Part shown: one piece after another, positions 25,666 to 38,059 of the stretch
Position numbering within the stretch: the stretch's first letter is position 1
How the letters are laid out: every line of letters starts with the position of its first letter
Origin: Ophioderma brevispina
Taxonomy: Eukaryota; Echinodermata; Ophiuroidea; Amphilepidida; Ophiodermatidae
Length of the DNA: 64,000 nucleotides
Reading direction: 5' to 3'
Assembly (NCBI GenBank): GCA_023653785.1
Contig: JAMKCH010079093.1
Span: 327,501 to 391,500 of the forward strand
Position numbers and translations under genes: made by a program
Notes under the pieces: model-generated
The model's input: the letters and a program-made list of their open reading frames with translations, nothing else
The model's database searches: none
Told to the model about the DNA's origin: nothing

Positions 25666-28224
25666 ATTGATGAAAAAAATTTCAATATTTTTTGTGTTTT
25701 TTTTGTTTTTTCTTTAAAAAGAACTACCGTCACTTCTTATGATGATGCAATCATCACAATAATCACCTATTTCTTTTTGACGGTACTTCACAAAGATCCC
25801 ATTTAGCTACTGGATCTGGTTGTAGTCCGTCCTATAAACTGCAAAATACCTTCAGGTGACAAATAAGTACGCAATCAGGATTCAAAACGGCTTTGAAATA
25901 TACATCATCGGAGAAGTTGTTCCGATAACATTCACAGCACTAAAACACATTTTGCGACCCTACTGTGTCTTGCTCCCAGTTGAATCCACAGCCTTGACGG
26001 AATACGTACAGGCTTCTGAATTAAACTGGGAGTAGACAAAATGGGTGCGAAATTACCAACCCTGACTATTAGTTATTCTCGCCCGTACATTTGGAATTTA
26101 CACTGTTTTATTCCAATTGCTTCAAATGCCTCACTTCGTTCTGTGCTGATGAGGAATACCAATCGCTTCATGTTATTGGCATTGCTGACCAGATATTTCA
26201 CCGTCCCATTACCAATACCAAATCGTTACCACTTGTGGAAGGCGCAGTAAATACAAACCTGGATTAGGACAAAAGTTTCCTACTGATTTTAATCGGCAAG
26301 TCTATCATAAAAATCCACCAGGCATCTGATATTTTTTAGATGTTTAAATATTTCTTGTATAAAATACTTTCCACATTCACCATGGGAAACTACAGGGTTC
26401 TTAAGATTTCCCCCCTACAGTTTTGTAAATAACTCGAAATATACTTAATCATTTTTAAAACATTCTGAAAATTGTGGCTAAATTTTGTGCCCGCACATGA
26501 TTCCTTCTTTAAATAGTGGAAAAACCCAAAAAACTACAGGATTTGAAAGATACATTTTTAAAGTTGCACGTAAAAAACCAAATCAGATTTATCCTTGGAG
26601 ACGTGTATGAGGCCAAGCACACATCTTAACGCAATCAGAAACAGTTCCTTTTCAACTTCAAATAATCCTCAGGTCAAGGCAAGGAAAATTTCTTTTATGG
26701 TGGGACTAATTACACTTAGACCAGTTTAACTAGACCCGGTGGATAATAAGTATAGTTCCGCCTTACTCATAGTCCGGCACACCCGGTAAAGAATAGGGCA
26801 CTCGATCAGTTGACTCTGCACGCAACACTAGTTTTGTTTCATTCACGCTTTAGTCCGTTGTCGTCTCTGGGGGGAGCCCTGAATGTGCTCCCAACGGACT
26901 ATAATTACTTTGTTTCCTTTGGGCATAACGACCCTAATGTTATTAGAAGCCACTGAGTATACGGAATGTCCCCCCAAATTTGTGTCGCTTTTATGGCTTA
27001 TCTATCTGCTTCAAAAACCGTGACGTAATCGCATAAGTTTTCAATTGAATTATCATCTGGTTATCCGTGTACTCTATTTCTTTCTCCTTTTCAAGAAAGT
27101 TGGTGGCACACCAATCATTTTGAGGAGATTTACAGGTTTCAATCATTCCATTCATGATTAGCAGATGTCAAGGCATTCACATGAGATGAACTCCTAAAGA
27201 TCAATGTGCCACTCCCCTTTTCTCCAATTCTAAAGACATTAAAACATATGGTATGTTTCCCATTTTTTTACTTCTCACATACATCAAGTCGCATTTCTAA
27301 ATCTGAACACTGAAGTAATCCTTATCCGGCAAAACGCCGCTGCAAACTTGCACACTCATCAATAAATGGCTCGTAAAAGGAATAAAGTGTCAACCTATGA
27401 AAATGTGATATTTTTTCACTTAGCATCATTTGCAAGAAAGGAACCACATGCGCTCACATAAATTTCAGCATACATCACAATCTAATTTGTCTTTTGTGTA
27501 CTGTCTGAAATTGTGAAATTATTAAGTCTTATTCACAAACACGTTAAGAGAACAGATCTTTGGAACCCTGTAGCTGTCAACCTGTCCCCCTTACGTGAAT
27601 GTAAAAAAAGGCTAATGTCCATTATAAATAGTTTATTGCTTAGCATATTTTTTCATAATACATTAACACTCATTCTCCACTTCAGAGATTTACATTAACA
27701 TAAAATAGGGATTAAATATACAGAGCATATATTTTTAAATTTTTAAACATTACATTAAAAGCTTTCACCGGCTTTTAGGTTTTTTTATTCAGGATTAATA
27801 TAAGTCAATAAGAAGAATAAAGTACAGGGTGTCTCTAACGCCATGCTACGATTTTCAACGCTCACACTCTTGTAAGAGCAAAATAAAGTTATATTTAAAT
27901 AGAGAAAACTTGTACATTTTTTATACTAAACGTCACAAATGTTGCATATGTCTTTATTATGAGATACGAGATGAATAAACATTGCATATCAAATGCTATG
28001 GTGTGGTAGACAAATGTAATTCTCATTGAAACATTTAAAATAAGCTAAAATTGATTCTACACCATCAGCCTGCAAGTTGATTTGCTCTCGCAATTTCAAA
28101 GAACCAACAATTATCCAAAAATGAACCTGCAAACGCCAAGGCATGTTCATGCCTAGCCTTGGTCATTCTGACGAAGCATCCTGATGAAGCCCTATACATT
28201 GACTTTTAATCCTAAAATATGCCT

Positions 28225-29742
28225 GTAGTCTATAAGCTGCCATCATCAGATTTTCCGTTCGTTGCACCCAATTAGTGATTAATTTTCCCATATATCACCT
28301 TGAAGGGGATGTCCCCCTGACTAAGTTTAGGTATGTTTTCCGCCCCGAAAAGCTGCACGTTAGCGTGTCCTGTCCATTTCAAAATGGCCGCCATTGTTTT
28401 ATGTAAAACCGCCATTATAATTTCATTACAGATAGAAATTTTATCCACGACTACACGAAACCAAGTTTTTAACAGCATGAAGGGGCTTAAACATCTAGGC
28501 GTCCAAGATGGCCGCCGCAAGGAGGCATATTTTGCTAAATGAACTTAAAATGGCAAATTGTTGAAATAAGAACCTGGGTGTGATATTTTGGGAGCTCCAA
28601 CAAGAATTTATGGCATTTATATTTTACGTACAGGCTTGTTTTTTAAAGATGGCGGTGATTATATTCGCTTTAGGGTACGTAAATCAGGAAGAAAAGCAGC
28701 CCTACTCATCTTTTCGACGTTAAAAGCAACACTTTCTAATAATGACCCTAAATCATTTCCAAGATGTAAAAAATATTGACTTGTCCTAGAGAGTGCCGTT
28801 ACTATAGCTGGTTAATACTTGGGCCATATAACGTAGTTTAAAGTGACTCTATAAGAGTTCATAGGAAGACAACAGCTCATATCAACCTGATACAATAAAA
28901 TCATAATAAATGAGTGTGGACTGTATTTAAGGACTACTCAGTGACGTCATAGGTGTTTTCCAGTAAAAATAAAAAATATGCTTATGAAGAAGTGAAACAA
29001 TTGTCCATATGTAGGAGGAAAATTTAAATATGGTGACCTAAGTTTCTTTCGAGAACATCAAGTGCTATCTTTGTTTCTGACTTGTACTACAGGCTCCTTC
29101 TCTCTCTCTCTCTCTCTACTGCCTAGATCAGCTTCCTTCCCAGCGTCAACTAGTGTTGAGTGATCTGCAATTATCCAGAAGTACGAGAGAAAATTGCGGG
29201 AAAATGTTATCAATAGTTTTCGTTATGATTCTTATTATGTCGAAAAAGATGTGCAGGGGTGTTTTCTTCTTGATTTATGTCCCCCGGAGCAGGTATAACT
29301 GCCGCCATCATGAGTTATGATCATGTCCGCAATACACCAATGTCAGTAAATCTCTTTTTGGTGCTCTAAAATATTACTCGCATTCTAACCCCATCTATTT
29401 GGCAATTTTAGTACATTTAAAAAAACATGCCTCCTACCGGCGGCCATCTTGGACACTTAAATGTTTAAACCCACATCAGGAAGGTAAAACTTTATTTCGT
29501 TTAGTCCTGGATAAAATTTCTATCAATAATTAAAATACAATAGCAGTTTTTCATAAAACAATGGTGGCCATTTTGAAATAGGCAGTACGGGAGGCAGTAC
29601 GCGCTAATGTGCAACTTTTCAGGGCGGAAACATACCTAATCCTAGTCAGGGGGACACCCCCATCAAGGTGATATATTAATCACCAGGTGGGTGCAACAAA
29701 CTCGAATTTTAAGCCCCGTATAGAAACTGGCTTATGGACTAC
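28225..29742. mobile_element. Foldback element with long terminal inverted repeats
   Basis: Two inverted arms of about 335-345 bp (28,225-28,558 and 29,398-29,742) enclose about 840 bp. Landmarks repeated in inverted order include GTAGTCTATAAGC at the outer end, GTTGCACCCA, GTGATTAAT, GTGTCCCCCTGACTA, 'tttcaaaatggc', 'gatagaaattttatcca' and 'gtccaagatggccgcc'. Copy D is continuous across the site (41,660-41,680), so this is an insertion. No transposase frame is visible; it is probably non-autonomous. A clean target duplication was not found. Confidence 0.8.
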
Positions 29743-31295
29743 TGACTTTGTACTCTTTTTATTGGGAAAGTAACGTTTGAATTCCCTGAGCTTGTAGTTA
29801 CTACACACACAAACACACTTAAAAATACGGGGGTCACATGCATCGACTAAAAGTAAAATAACCCTACGGTTACATATATATATAACTCTTTTCGTTGTCA
29901 TATTTAACCCTAAATTTAGTTGTTTTTTGCTCAAATGGTGTCATTTTATTTTTAGTGATTTGACCCTGTATTTTTTGTAAAGGCACTATCAAAAATCAGA
30001 ATTTTGCATGTCTGTAACAATTATAGCTATCCTAACATACTCTGCAAGTGCTAAGACTGAAAGCAGCCTAATAAGGACAAATTTGGCTATTTCAGTCATT
30101 ACTGTCCGTACGGACACTAACTCCAACACGTAATTGAATGAGATTCCAATCTTGATCAGTACTGTTTGCATCATTTTCATAATTTTTTTTTCAGTTTTAA
30201 TAAAACGCATGCAATGCCTACATACTTATCTTCATTTTAAGTACTATTCCTGTAAATTTCAATATTTTGACTCTTTCGCCTGAATCACTTGTATGTCTAT
30301 AGACTGACACTTATGTTTCATATTGACCCTCCCTGTCTTTGCCTCCCATTACTTCGAAGCGAGTGAAGCTTTGAAAAGGCAAAACTCTGGATTTCTAAAG
30401 GCCTGCCGGTGGGAATTTTTATACTCTGGTATGTAGCTTTACTGACTTGATTCCTGCTTAAAATCAAACCACTGCGCATTCGTTTCGTGTTGTGTGCTAT
30501 TTTGAAATGTCCATTGTTTATGAAATGGAATAGGTTTGTGGCCAATACCCACAACCGTGCCACTTGAATGGAAAAAATGGGGGGAATATGTTTCTGATGT
30601 TCCTGGCGCATGACATCATTGAGTGGTTTGTACTGTATGGTTTTTGGTGCGTAATAAGACAAAATGTTTTATGGTAATGTCCAAGAAACATATAACTCTC
30701 ACGAAAAAGTTAATGATTTCAGATCTACTGTATATTGCTTTTATTTCACCATTGGTGCCTCGTGGACAAAATCTGAATTGGGCATCGCACAAACATTCCT
30801 ATAAAGACCCACTAAATGCGAGTACTTAATTTTAAAATTTTAAAATGGTCCATCTGGTGTATACACTAAATATGGCTTTCTTTGTACTAATTTCACTTGT
30901 TGCTTGCGCAATATGTGCTCTGAATATATTATCGCTTTCATTGTCATCATATATGATATAATATTATCTTAAACGTTTTATGTTATATATTATAATCGCT
31001 TAAATATTATGCATATAAATCGTCTAGACGTGGTGGAATGGAGATAACCTTCATTAAAGCACAAGAGGGCGAGAACCACAATATCATCTCACAAAGTGTA
31101 ACCCTCAATCTTTAGGGTAAAATGCAAACCGTTAATGAATTCAGCCGTTAATATCGCATATTTTAGCCAACTTGTGAATTTTCAGCTGCACGTATGAGGA
31201 ACGTTGATATATTCAAATTATGGAATTATGGAATAAAGCCACACTGCCCATAGCAGTGTCCGGCACTTGATCAGCATACTAGGGTTGGCGGTAAA

Positions 31296-32647
31296 GGGCC
31301 ATTCTTCGGTCACGTTTGTGACCCAAAAATGGGAAATTTTGATTTTCAACCCAATGCTGTTTTGCCAATATAATCAATCTGTTATTATTTTTGGTATAAT
31401 GAGTAACCTTTGGTCCAAACCTAACCAAAAAATAATGGTTCTGCTTTCGCCAGATTGGTTATTTTGTCATGAGGGGCAAATAAAGTTCGGTCACGTTTGT
31501 GACATCAGACAAAAGGAGTTTTTAGAATTCAAACTTTAACTGTAAAATTCTGTGATTATTTGAATACTCACATTCTTATATTTAATTCAGAAAGACATTG
31601 GTACTTTGTCATTACAACAATGTTGGTAATTAAAAGTACAAGCAAACTTTATTTGGTAATTAACAATTTATATCACTAAGTACGGTCACGTGTGTGACAT
31701 TGGTGGTTACGTGTGTGACATCTCCATTGACTTATAACACAAAATTGGTTACCATTGTTAATGTGCACCAAAAACGAAGTTGTAATAAAATCTTGTGTAT
31801 TTCCATATTCTCAACTATCTCAAACATTTTCATGACAATGTCATCAGTAATAACTTGCAAAGAGCAATGCAACTCCTAGTGTGTAGATTTCCTGTGTTGA
31901 AATAGTGCAAGTCTGCAAAATTTGGCAACTTCACCCCAAACTTTCAAAGACACATGGAAATCAAGTTTAAGCCAGTCTTATTCAAATAAACTGTTGTTAT
32001 CTTGCTTAAACCGATCATATTCAAATTTTAAGTGATAATCAAAGTTAACACTGCTACCATTTTGAATATGACCACAAATTTATGCCCTTGAATTACTAAA
32101 TTGGCGAGTGCCGGTCATGTGTGTGACAGTAGTTAGCACATCAATAACTTTTGAAAGAAGAAAGATCTAAACCATTTACTATGTATAATGGAAGGTACAT
32201 ATAAACTGGCTTTTGACATGAAATATGAACATTACTGAGACAGGGTTTTCTAGTAATAAAAACTTCTTTGTCTTTTGGTCACGTGTGTGACATACCAAAG
32301 TCAATTAAAATTCTTTGTTAATTACTTGTCTATTTCCTATAAATTTGTAATTTTTTCCACATAATTTTGAAGTCCACGCAATACTTTAGGCAGTATATCA
32401 AACAAAATTAATAGCTATTCAGTATAAAACTTAACAAGCAAAATGGTATGGTATAATAATCCCACTTTTTTATCCCAAAATATTAAACACGTTCATTTAT
32501 GCAAATGAGGGTGTTTGAGTTGAACATATTGTTTAAAAATATAGTGCAGGAAACTTGGAAGGATGGTTAACGTGATAATGTAAAGAAAAATTGAAGTTAA
32601 TGGTATTTCAAATTTATCAAAAGGTTTACTTTTTTGAAGAATGGCCC
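31296..32647 (+). mobile_element. Non-autonomous DNA transposon with GTCAC palindromes, copy 1
   Basis: The element starts GGGCCATTCTTC and ends GAAGAATGGCCC, a perfect 12-bp terminal inverted repeat. It is flanked by a direct TAAA (31,292-31,295 and 32,648-32,651). The uninserted site is seen in copy A ('ggcggtaaaaggtattcc', about 1,391) and in copy D ('ggcgctaaaaggtattcac', about 45,994). Inside are six near-palindromes of the GTCACGTGTGTGAC type. There is no transposase frame. A 4-bp duplication with a G-rich start would suit Sola- or Chapaev-like families, but no family can be fixed without a transposase or a database match. Confidence 0.92.
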
Positions 32648-33189
32648 TAAAGGGTATTCACGCTACGTAAGGTAGCACGGCGTGTTGGCTGCATTTTTGC
32701 CATAATGTTGTCTAAATTTATTAAAATAAACAAATCATACAAATCATGGCAAACTTCAGGAAGGTAGTGTGTGGATTTTTCTTGCGATTCCTGAATCAAA
32801 GCTATTAGTTTCCTTTTTCGTCTTCTTTCTGTTTTTATCTTATTTTTTTGGTGTATCCTAAGCCCATTAGAAACCAGCATACAGGATTTGAGAGATGCGA
32901 ACGGGACTGCAGGTTTTCTTATCGCTTTACACTACGCATAGTCTTATTAAAATTCATAGAAACCCAAATTAAAGGCCAGTGATCTACAATCATGGAAATA
33001 AATAGAACATTTACCGTGCACTATTTGCTACATTGCTCACCGGACAAGAGTTAAAGGTCCCCTACCCGATTACAGGAAATAAATTGATGAAGGGTCATCA
33101 TCAATATACTTTAATTAAAAAAATCACAAACTATTTTTCGGTTTAATACTGTTAACAAACTATATGTTAGCTTGTAACATGAGTTTGGT

Positions 33190-33690
33190 AATATGATTAT
33201 CAAAATGGTTAAAACTGCCAGTCAACGACTAGGATTGCTCCGTCGAGCTGCACCCTATCTAGGGACAACTGAAAGGGCTGTTATATATAAATCCATGGTT
33301 CGATCTAACATGGAATATGCAAGTTCAGCATGGTGTGGAGCAACACCCACTTCACTTTCCAAACTAGATTCAATCCAGAGACGTGCCATTTCCATCATTG
33401 GTATCCTGAGAGTGGGCTCACCACTCGATCACATCCAACCACTTGGTCATCGCAGGGCAGTTGGAATTGTCACTCTTTTCCACCGCATGTTTTATGGACA
33501 AGCACCAGATCTCCTCAGCCAGCTGCTACCTGAGCTGCTTTCAGTTGATCCTCGCCTTAGGCGCTCAGTCAGGTCTCACGACCTTGCTGTGAGAGTCCCA
33601 AGGTCCAACCTGGCCTCCCACAGAAGATCATTTCTCCCATTCTCTGTAGGCTTATGGAATGCCCTTCCTGCTCATGTAGCAGCAACCTAC
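33190..33690 (+). pseudogene. Reverse transcriptase C-terminal fragment of a non-LTR retrotransposon
   Basis: An uninterrupted stretch of about 165 codons from 33,193. It reads KTASQRLGLLRRAAPYLGTT, then YKSMVRSNMEYASSAWCGAT, LDSIQRRA, and later F-x-P-F-S-V-G-L-W-N-A-L-P. This is the classic region after the polymerase domain of Jockey/CR1-type LINEs ('thumb and C-terminal' part). The catalytic YADD box and everything upstream are missing, and the frame then runs on into array sequence that is not part of the ORF. Copies A and D have different sequence of about 190 bp at this place. It is an internal fragment, so capture during a rearrangement is as likely as ordinary insertion. Confidence 0.85.
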
Positions 33691-36600
33691 CATTCCCCAA
33701 AACCCACAATCAATGTTGGGGAAATTGGCGAGACTGCTGATGACAATACACTGGATGAGGGAGAGGGGGAACAGTTTTCCGAAAAACTCGTTCAAAGTGT
33801 TCCAATAAATTATTTTCAAGATTGTAGGCTTAGTGTACGTGTGCGCAGTTGAATTGCATACGATGAATTTTGGGAAAAATCATCAGCTGCGCCTTAACTT
33901 TACTATCGATAAAGTAATCCTTTTATCACTAACCTGGTTATCCTCTCAGCGCTCCACACATTTTTGTTCCTTTTACAAAAAAAATTACAAATACCTTTCA
34001 GAAACTCACCCTTTTAATTAACGAAATTTCCATAATTCCATAAGTACTATGACAGCTTTACACAGAGCACAGCTAAAGGTATGCATGCATTCCATGATCT
34101 CCGTGTATTTTTAAGAGCTTTGCAACAAACTATCAAAATAATAATATTTAAAAAACTGAGATCTATCTGTCTTAATCATTCCTTCGCTCCAACTCTCCCA
34201 TACTATAAATCAAACAGGTATGTTAATCATACATTTCCTCTTATTGCATTTTAGTGTGAAGGTTTTATACAGAAAAAAATCAAGGATCCTCACTGTATTT
34301 AAGACTCACCATATCCCAAAATTGCACTGACTGGGAGATTTCCGCAATGCTATAGCCAGGAGTACACTTAAGAACCTCCTTATTAGATGCACTTTTACAC
34401 ATTATTTATAGCACTGTTTCGGAGGACGTTGGAGTGTTCTAGAGGTCAGAAGAACTACTCTTACCCACTTACGAGTTAGGGTCAAGAAAACATTGCAAGT
34501 ATGGATTGAATGTTAAAAGCTGACTGTAAAACAGCAAGACTATAGAACAGCAAGCCTTTTTTTATCTGATCAGTTGAGTGTTAAATTTTTGACCCCATTT
34601 TTTGTGCATTTTGCCCGGAAATTAGGTATTTTTGAAGCTCTCCAAAGATGTGACTAAAAGGCAACCCTTGTGAGATTTTTGTGCTTAAAATATGGGAACA
34701 AAAATACCGACCGACCACATTTTATTTTATCCATTTTTTAGTCTAATACATACTTACTGGATTTTTAATCTTTTGTTATACAACTGGACTCTGGTTTCAT
34801 AGTATTGAAGATAAAATATAATACAATGAAATCTATCCTCGATAACATCGCAGATCTTACATAATTCTTCCATTAAGAGGAATATTATTGTATCTTCTTA
34901 TTCCCAATTGGGGTCACATCCGAATCTAACAAAGCAAGGCACGACGATTGAGATCTTTTCATATTATACTCAGGAAATCATTAACTGAAATTGACGATTT
35001 AAATGTTATATGTCATAAGTTTGTGTAATCCAGGATCAGACCATATAGATCCCAAGGGGTCAGAAACACAAAGGCAGACGAGCAGAGTGGCCAGATATAA
35101 CAGGCGGTCAATCAGATGAATGAAACGATTCGAAAAAACAAGAAAAAATCAAAGAAACAATCAAGGAAGGCGGGGCACTGAAAATAGCGTTAAATACAGT
35201 ATATTATAATAATAATAATATGCATAAATTAGTGTCAAGACGACTGTCTTATAGCCTAAACGAAACAATATACACCATTATTCTCGTCTTCAGCATTCAG
35301 CAGCGTTTAAGCACACTACCATTACAAGACTGTACAGAAAGGATTTTCTACAGGGGGAACTATTCGAGACCAACAAAATGAAAACAAATTAATGCCCGAC
35401 GGTTTTTATCGACATTCATGCCCTATTCTCAAGTGTTGCTAGGGTTATTAAGTTAGTGTGGACAATTTGAAAGTGAAACGTGGATTTCGGGCAGAGATCC
35501 GGGGCCCTTAAGCACTCCCTCTAAAAGAAGGGAGAAGCTGCATAAGCCCGGATACTACTATCCAACGCAAGAAATTTTGAAGTTTTGAAAGAGCCGACAG
35601 AATTCATTTTATCGCTCATGCACAATGATTGAGTACGTATTATCCTTTTGTTTTCAACGCACCTGATTTTTGCCGATACACGGGAACAACGTTCCCTCGC
35701 CGGTGGGAGTCTGGGCCTGCTTAAGGACCTCAGGAAATTCAGCTAATGGATGCTATCTGAGAGCATTTAGGAGCTATTTTGAACACATAAAGTGGTATAT
35801 TCTGATAAGAGCTCACCCTGGCCACTTTTATGCCATATGGCAGGACGTCCCGTCATAAGTCAATTTTACCCCATAACTAGATCGGAAGAGAGACGTAAAT
35901 ATCCCAGGGGTACATTTATCTTGAGTTACTATATCACATTGGTATCACGTCAGGACGACGGGTCTTGACAAGATAACAGCACTTCCACGTTGAATGCGTG
36001 TTATGGGCATATACGTTGAATCAACATTGACTTTTTATATTACGATAATGGGGACTATAAAATTAATTAATCCGACAACTTTTTCATTCTTAAAATTTGT
36101 AATAATTCTTGGGGATGGGGGATGAAAATCTGACCTTAGAATATGAGAACCTATATCTTTCCATTTGAAAAAATGGCACACAGTTGGAAAATGCGCACAA
36201 ATTGACATTGATTGGTGATAACAATTAAATTATACCTTATAAGAGTTGCTTCAGCAGCATTGGAGATTATGGCCGACTTGTATTCAACGTTAGAGAGTTA
36301 GTATTTTATGGAAAACGATATAGTGAAAACTACATTATTTTTACTGTATAAGTTTCAATATATATTTAAAATTTGAAATTTGTGAAAGCAAGTATTGACA
36401 TTTATTAAACTGTAAAAAACTGTAAAAATATCGTAAACGGTTTTGAAAGAATGATTTTTAAGATATTCAACAAACATGACCAAATTGATTTTTATCGAGC
36501 AACTCACTCACTCCTTTACTCTAATGTCACAGATGGACTTAAGTGATGGCCCTCAATGTATTCTGGTACGAGTACTCGTGTAGGTCTGATTTATTTGAAT

Positions 36601-36716
36601 GTAAAATCGGTACCCTATTGGTTGGTCTACTATTGTCTTCCTTGTGTTGGTCTCAATATGCCCTCTCCAGCTCTCTAGATCTTTGCAATGTCCATGCACT
36701 GTTAAAACGTGGATTA

Positions 36717-37983
36717 GGGCCATTCTTAAAAAAGTAAACCTTTTTGATAAAAAATGAAGTTAATGATATTGCAAATTTCTTTATATTATCACGCTAACCA
36801 TCCTTCCAAGTTTCCTGCATGATATTTTTAAACAATATGTTCAACTCAAACCCCCTCATTTGCGTAAATGAACATGTTTAATATTTTGGGATAAAAAAGT
36901 GAGATTATTACACCATTTTGTTTCTTTAGTTTTATATTGAATAGCTATTAATTTTTTTTTAAATACTGCCTCAAAATTATATTGAAAAAATAACAAATTT
37001 ATAGGAAATAGACAAGTAATTAACAAAGAATTTTAATTGACTTTGGTATGTCACACACGTGACCAAAAAGACAAAGAAGTTTTTACTACTAGAAAACCGC
37101 TGTCTCAGTAATGTTCAAATTTCATGTCAAAAGCCAGTTTATATGTACCTTCCGTTATAGAAAAAATGGTTTAGATCTTTTTTCTTTCAAAAGTTATTGA
37201 TGTGCAAATTACTGTCACACACATGACCGGCACTCACCATTTTAGTATTTGAAGGACATAAATTTCTGGTCATATTGAAGAAGGTAACAGTGTTAACTTT
37301 TATTATCAGTTAAAATATGAATATGATCAGTTTAAACAAGAAAACAACAATTAATTTTAATAAAGACTCGCTTAAACGTGATTTCCATGTGTCTTTTGAA
37401 AGTTTGGGGTGAAGTTACCAAATTTAGCAGACTTGCACTATTTCAACACAGGAAATCTGCATACTAGTAGTAGCATTGCTCTTTGCAAGTTATTACTGAT
37501 GACATTGTAATGAAAGTGTTTGAAATAGTTGAGAATTTGGAAAGATTTTATTACAACTTCATAAATTTGGTGCACATTAACAATGGTCACCAATTTTGTG
37601 TTATAAGTCAATGGAGATGTCACACACCTAACCACCAATGTCACACACGTGATCGTACTTAGTGATACACATTTATTAATTACCAAGTAAAGTTTGCTTG
37701 TTACTTTTAATTACCAACATTGTTGTAATGACAAATAAATATATGTGAGTACTTAAATAATCACAGAATTTTACAGTTGAAGTTTGAATTCTAAAAAAAC
37801 CCTTTTACAGAGGTCACGAAAGTGACCGAACTATATTTGCCCCTAATGACAAAATAACCAATGTGGCGAAAGTGGAAACATTATTATATCAAAAGTTCAG
37901 ATTGGTTATATTGGCAAAACAACATTGGGTTGAAAATAAAAATTTACAATTTTTAGGTCACAAACGTGACCGAAGAATGGCCC
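36717..37983 (-). mobile_element. Non-autonomous DNA transposon with GTCAC palindromes, copy 2 (inverted)
   Basis: The second copy of the element at 31,296, in opposite orientation and slightly shorter (1,267 bp). Ends are GGGCCATTCTT and GAAGAATGGCCC, flanked by a direct ATTA (36,713-36,716 and 37,984-37,987). Empty sites are visible in copy A ('gtggattaaaag', about 10,409) and copy B ('gtagattaaag', about 24,870). Six near-palindromes lie in the same order as in copy 1. About 30 bp near the left end are inverted relative to copy 1. Confidence 0.92.
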
Positions 37984-38059
37984 ATTACAAGTTTTAATCT
38001 TGTTGGTTGAAAAGGCCAAGAACAAAGCAAGTTTCTCTCAGAACACCGCGCGCATTTTG

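Larger units (their letters stand above)
20560..28224 (+). repeat. Copy B of the array unit
   Basis: Begins near 'ttcttcaggcgactcgtcg' (20,570), equivalent to 5,265 in copy A and 49,655 in copy E, and follows copy A in the same order to about 27,250. It then continues with 25,990-28,224, matched in copy C at 38,520-40,255, and 28,068-28,224, matched in copy D at 41,470-41,670. Relative to copy A it lacks the dimeric element and carries a 31-base G run and a tRNA-derived SINE (25,290). Compared with A, C and E the indels are scattered evenly and no frame is conserved. Confidence 0.8.

Noticed and set aside
28333..28542. Overlapping open frames on both strands in the foldback arms
   Set aside because: They arise from the inverted-repeat sequence, are not equally open in the other arm and match no transposase pattern.
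31296..37983. piggyBac-type assignment for the GTCAC element because of its 4-bp AT-rich target
   Set aside because: The duplications are TAAA and ATTA; piggyBac uses TTAA, and its ends usually begin CCY.
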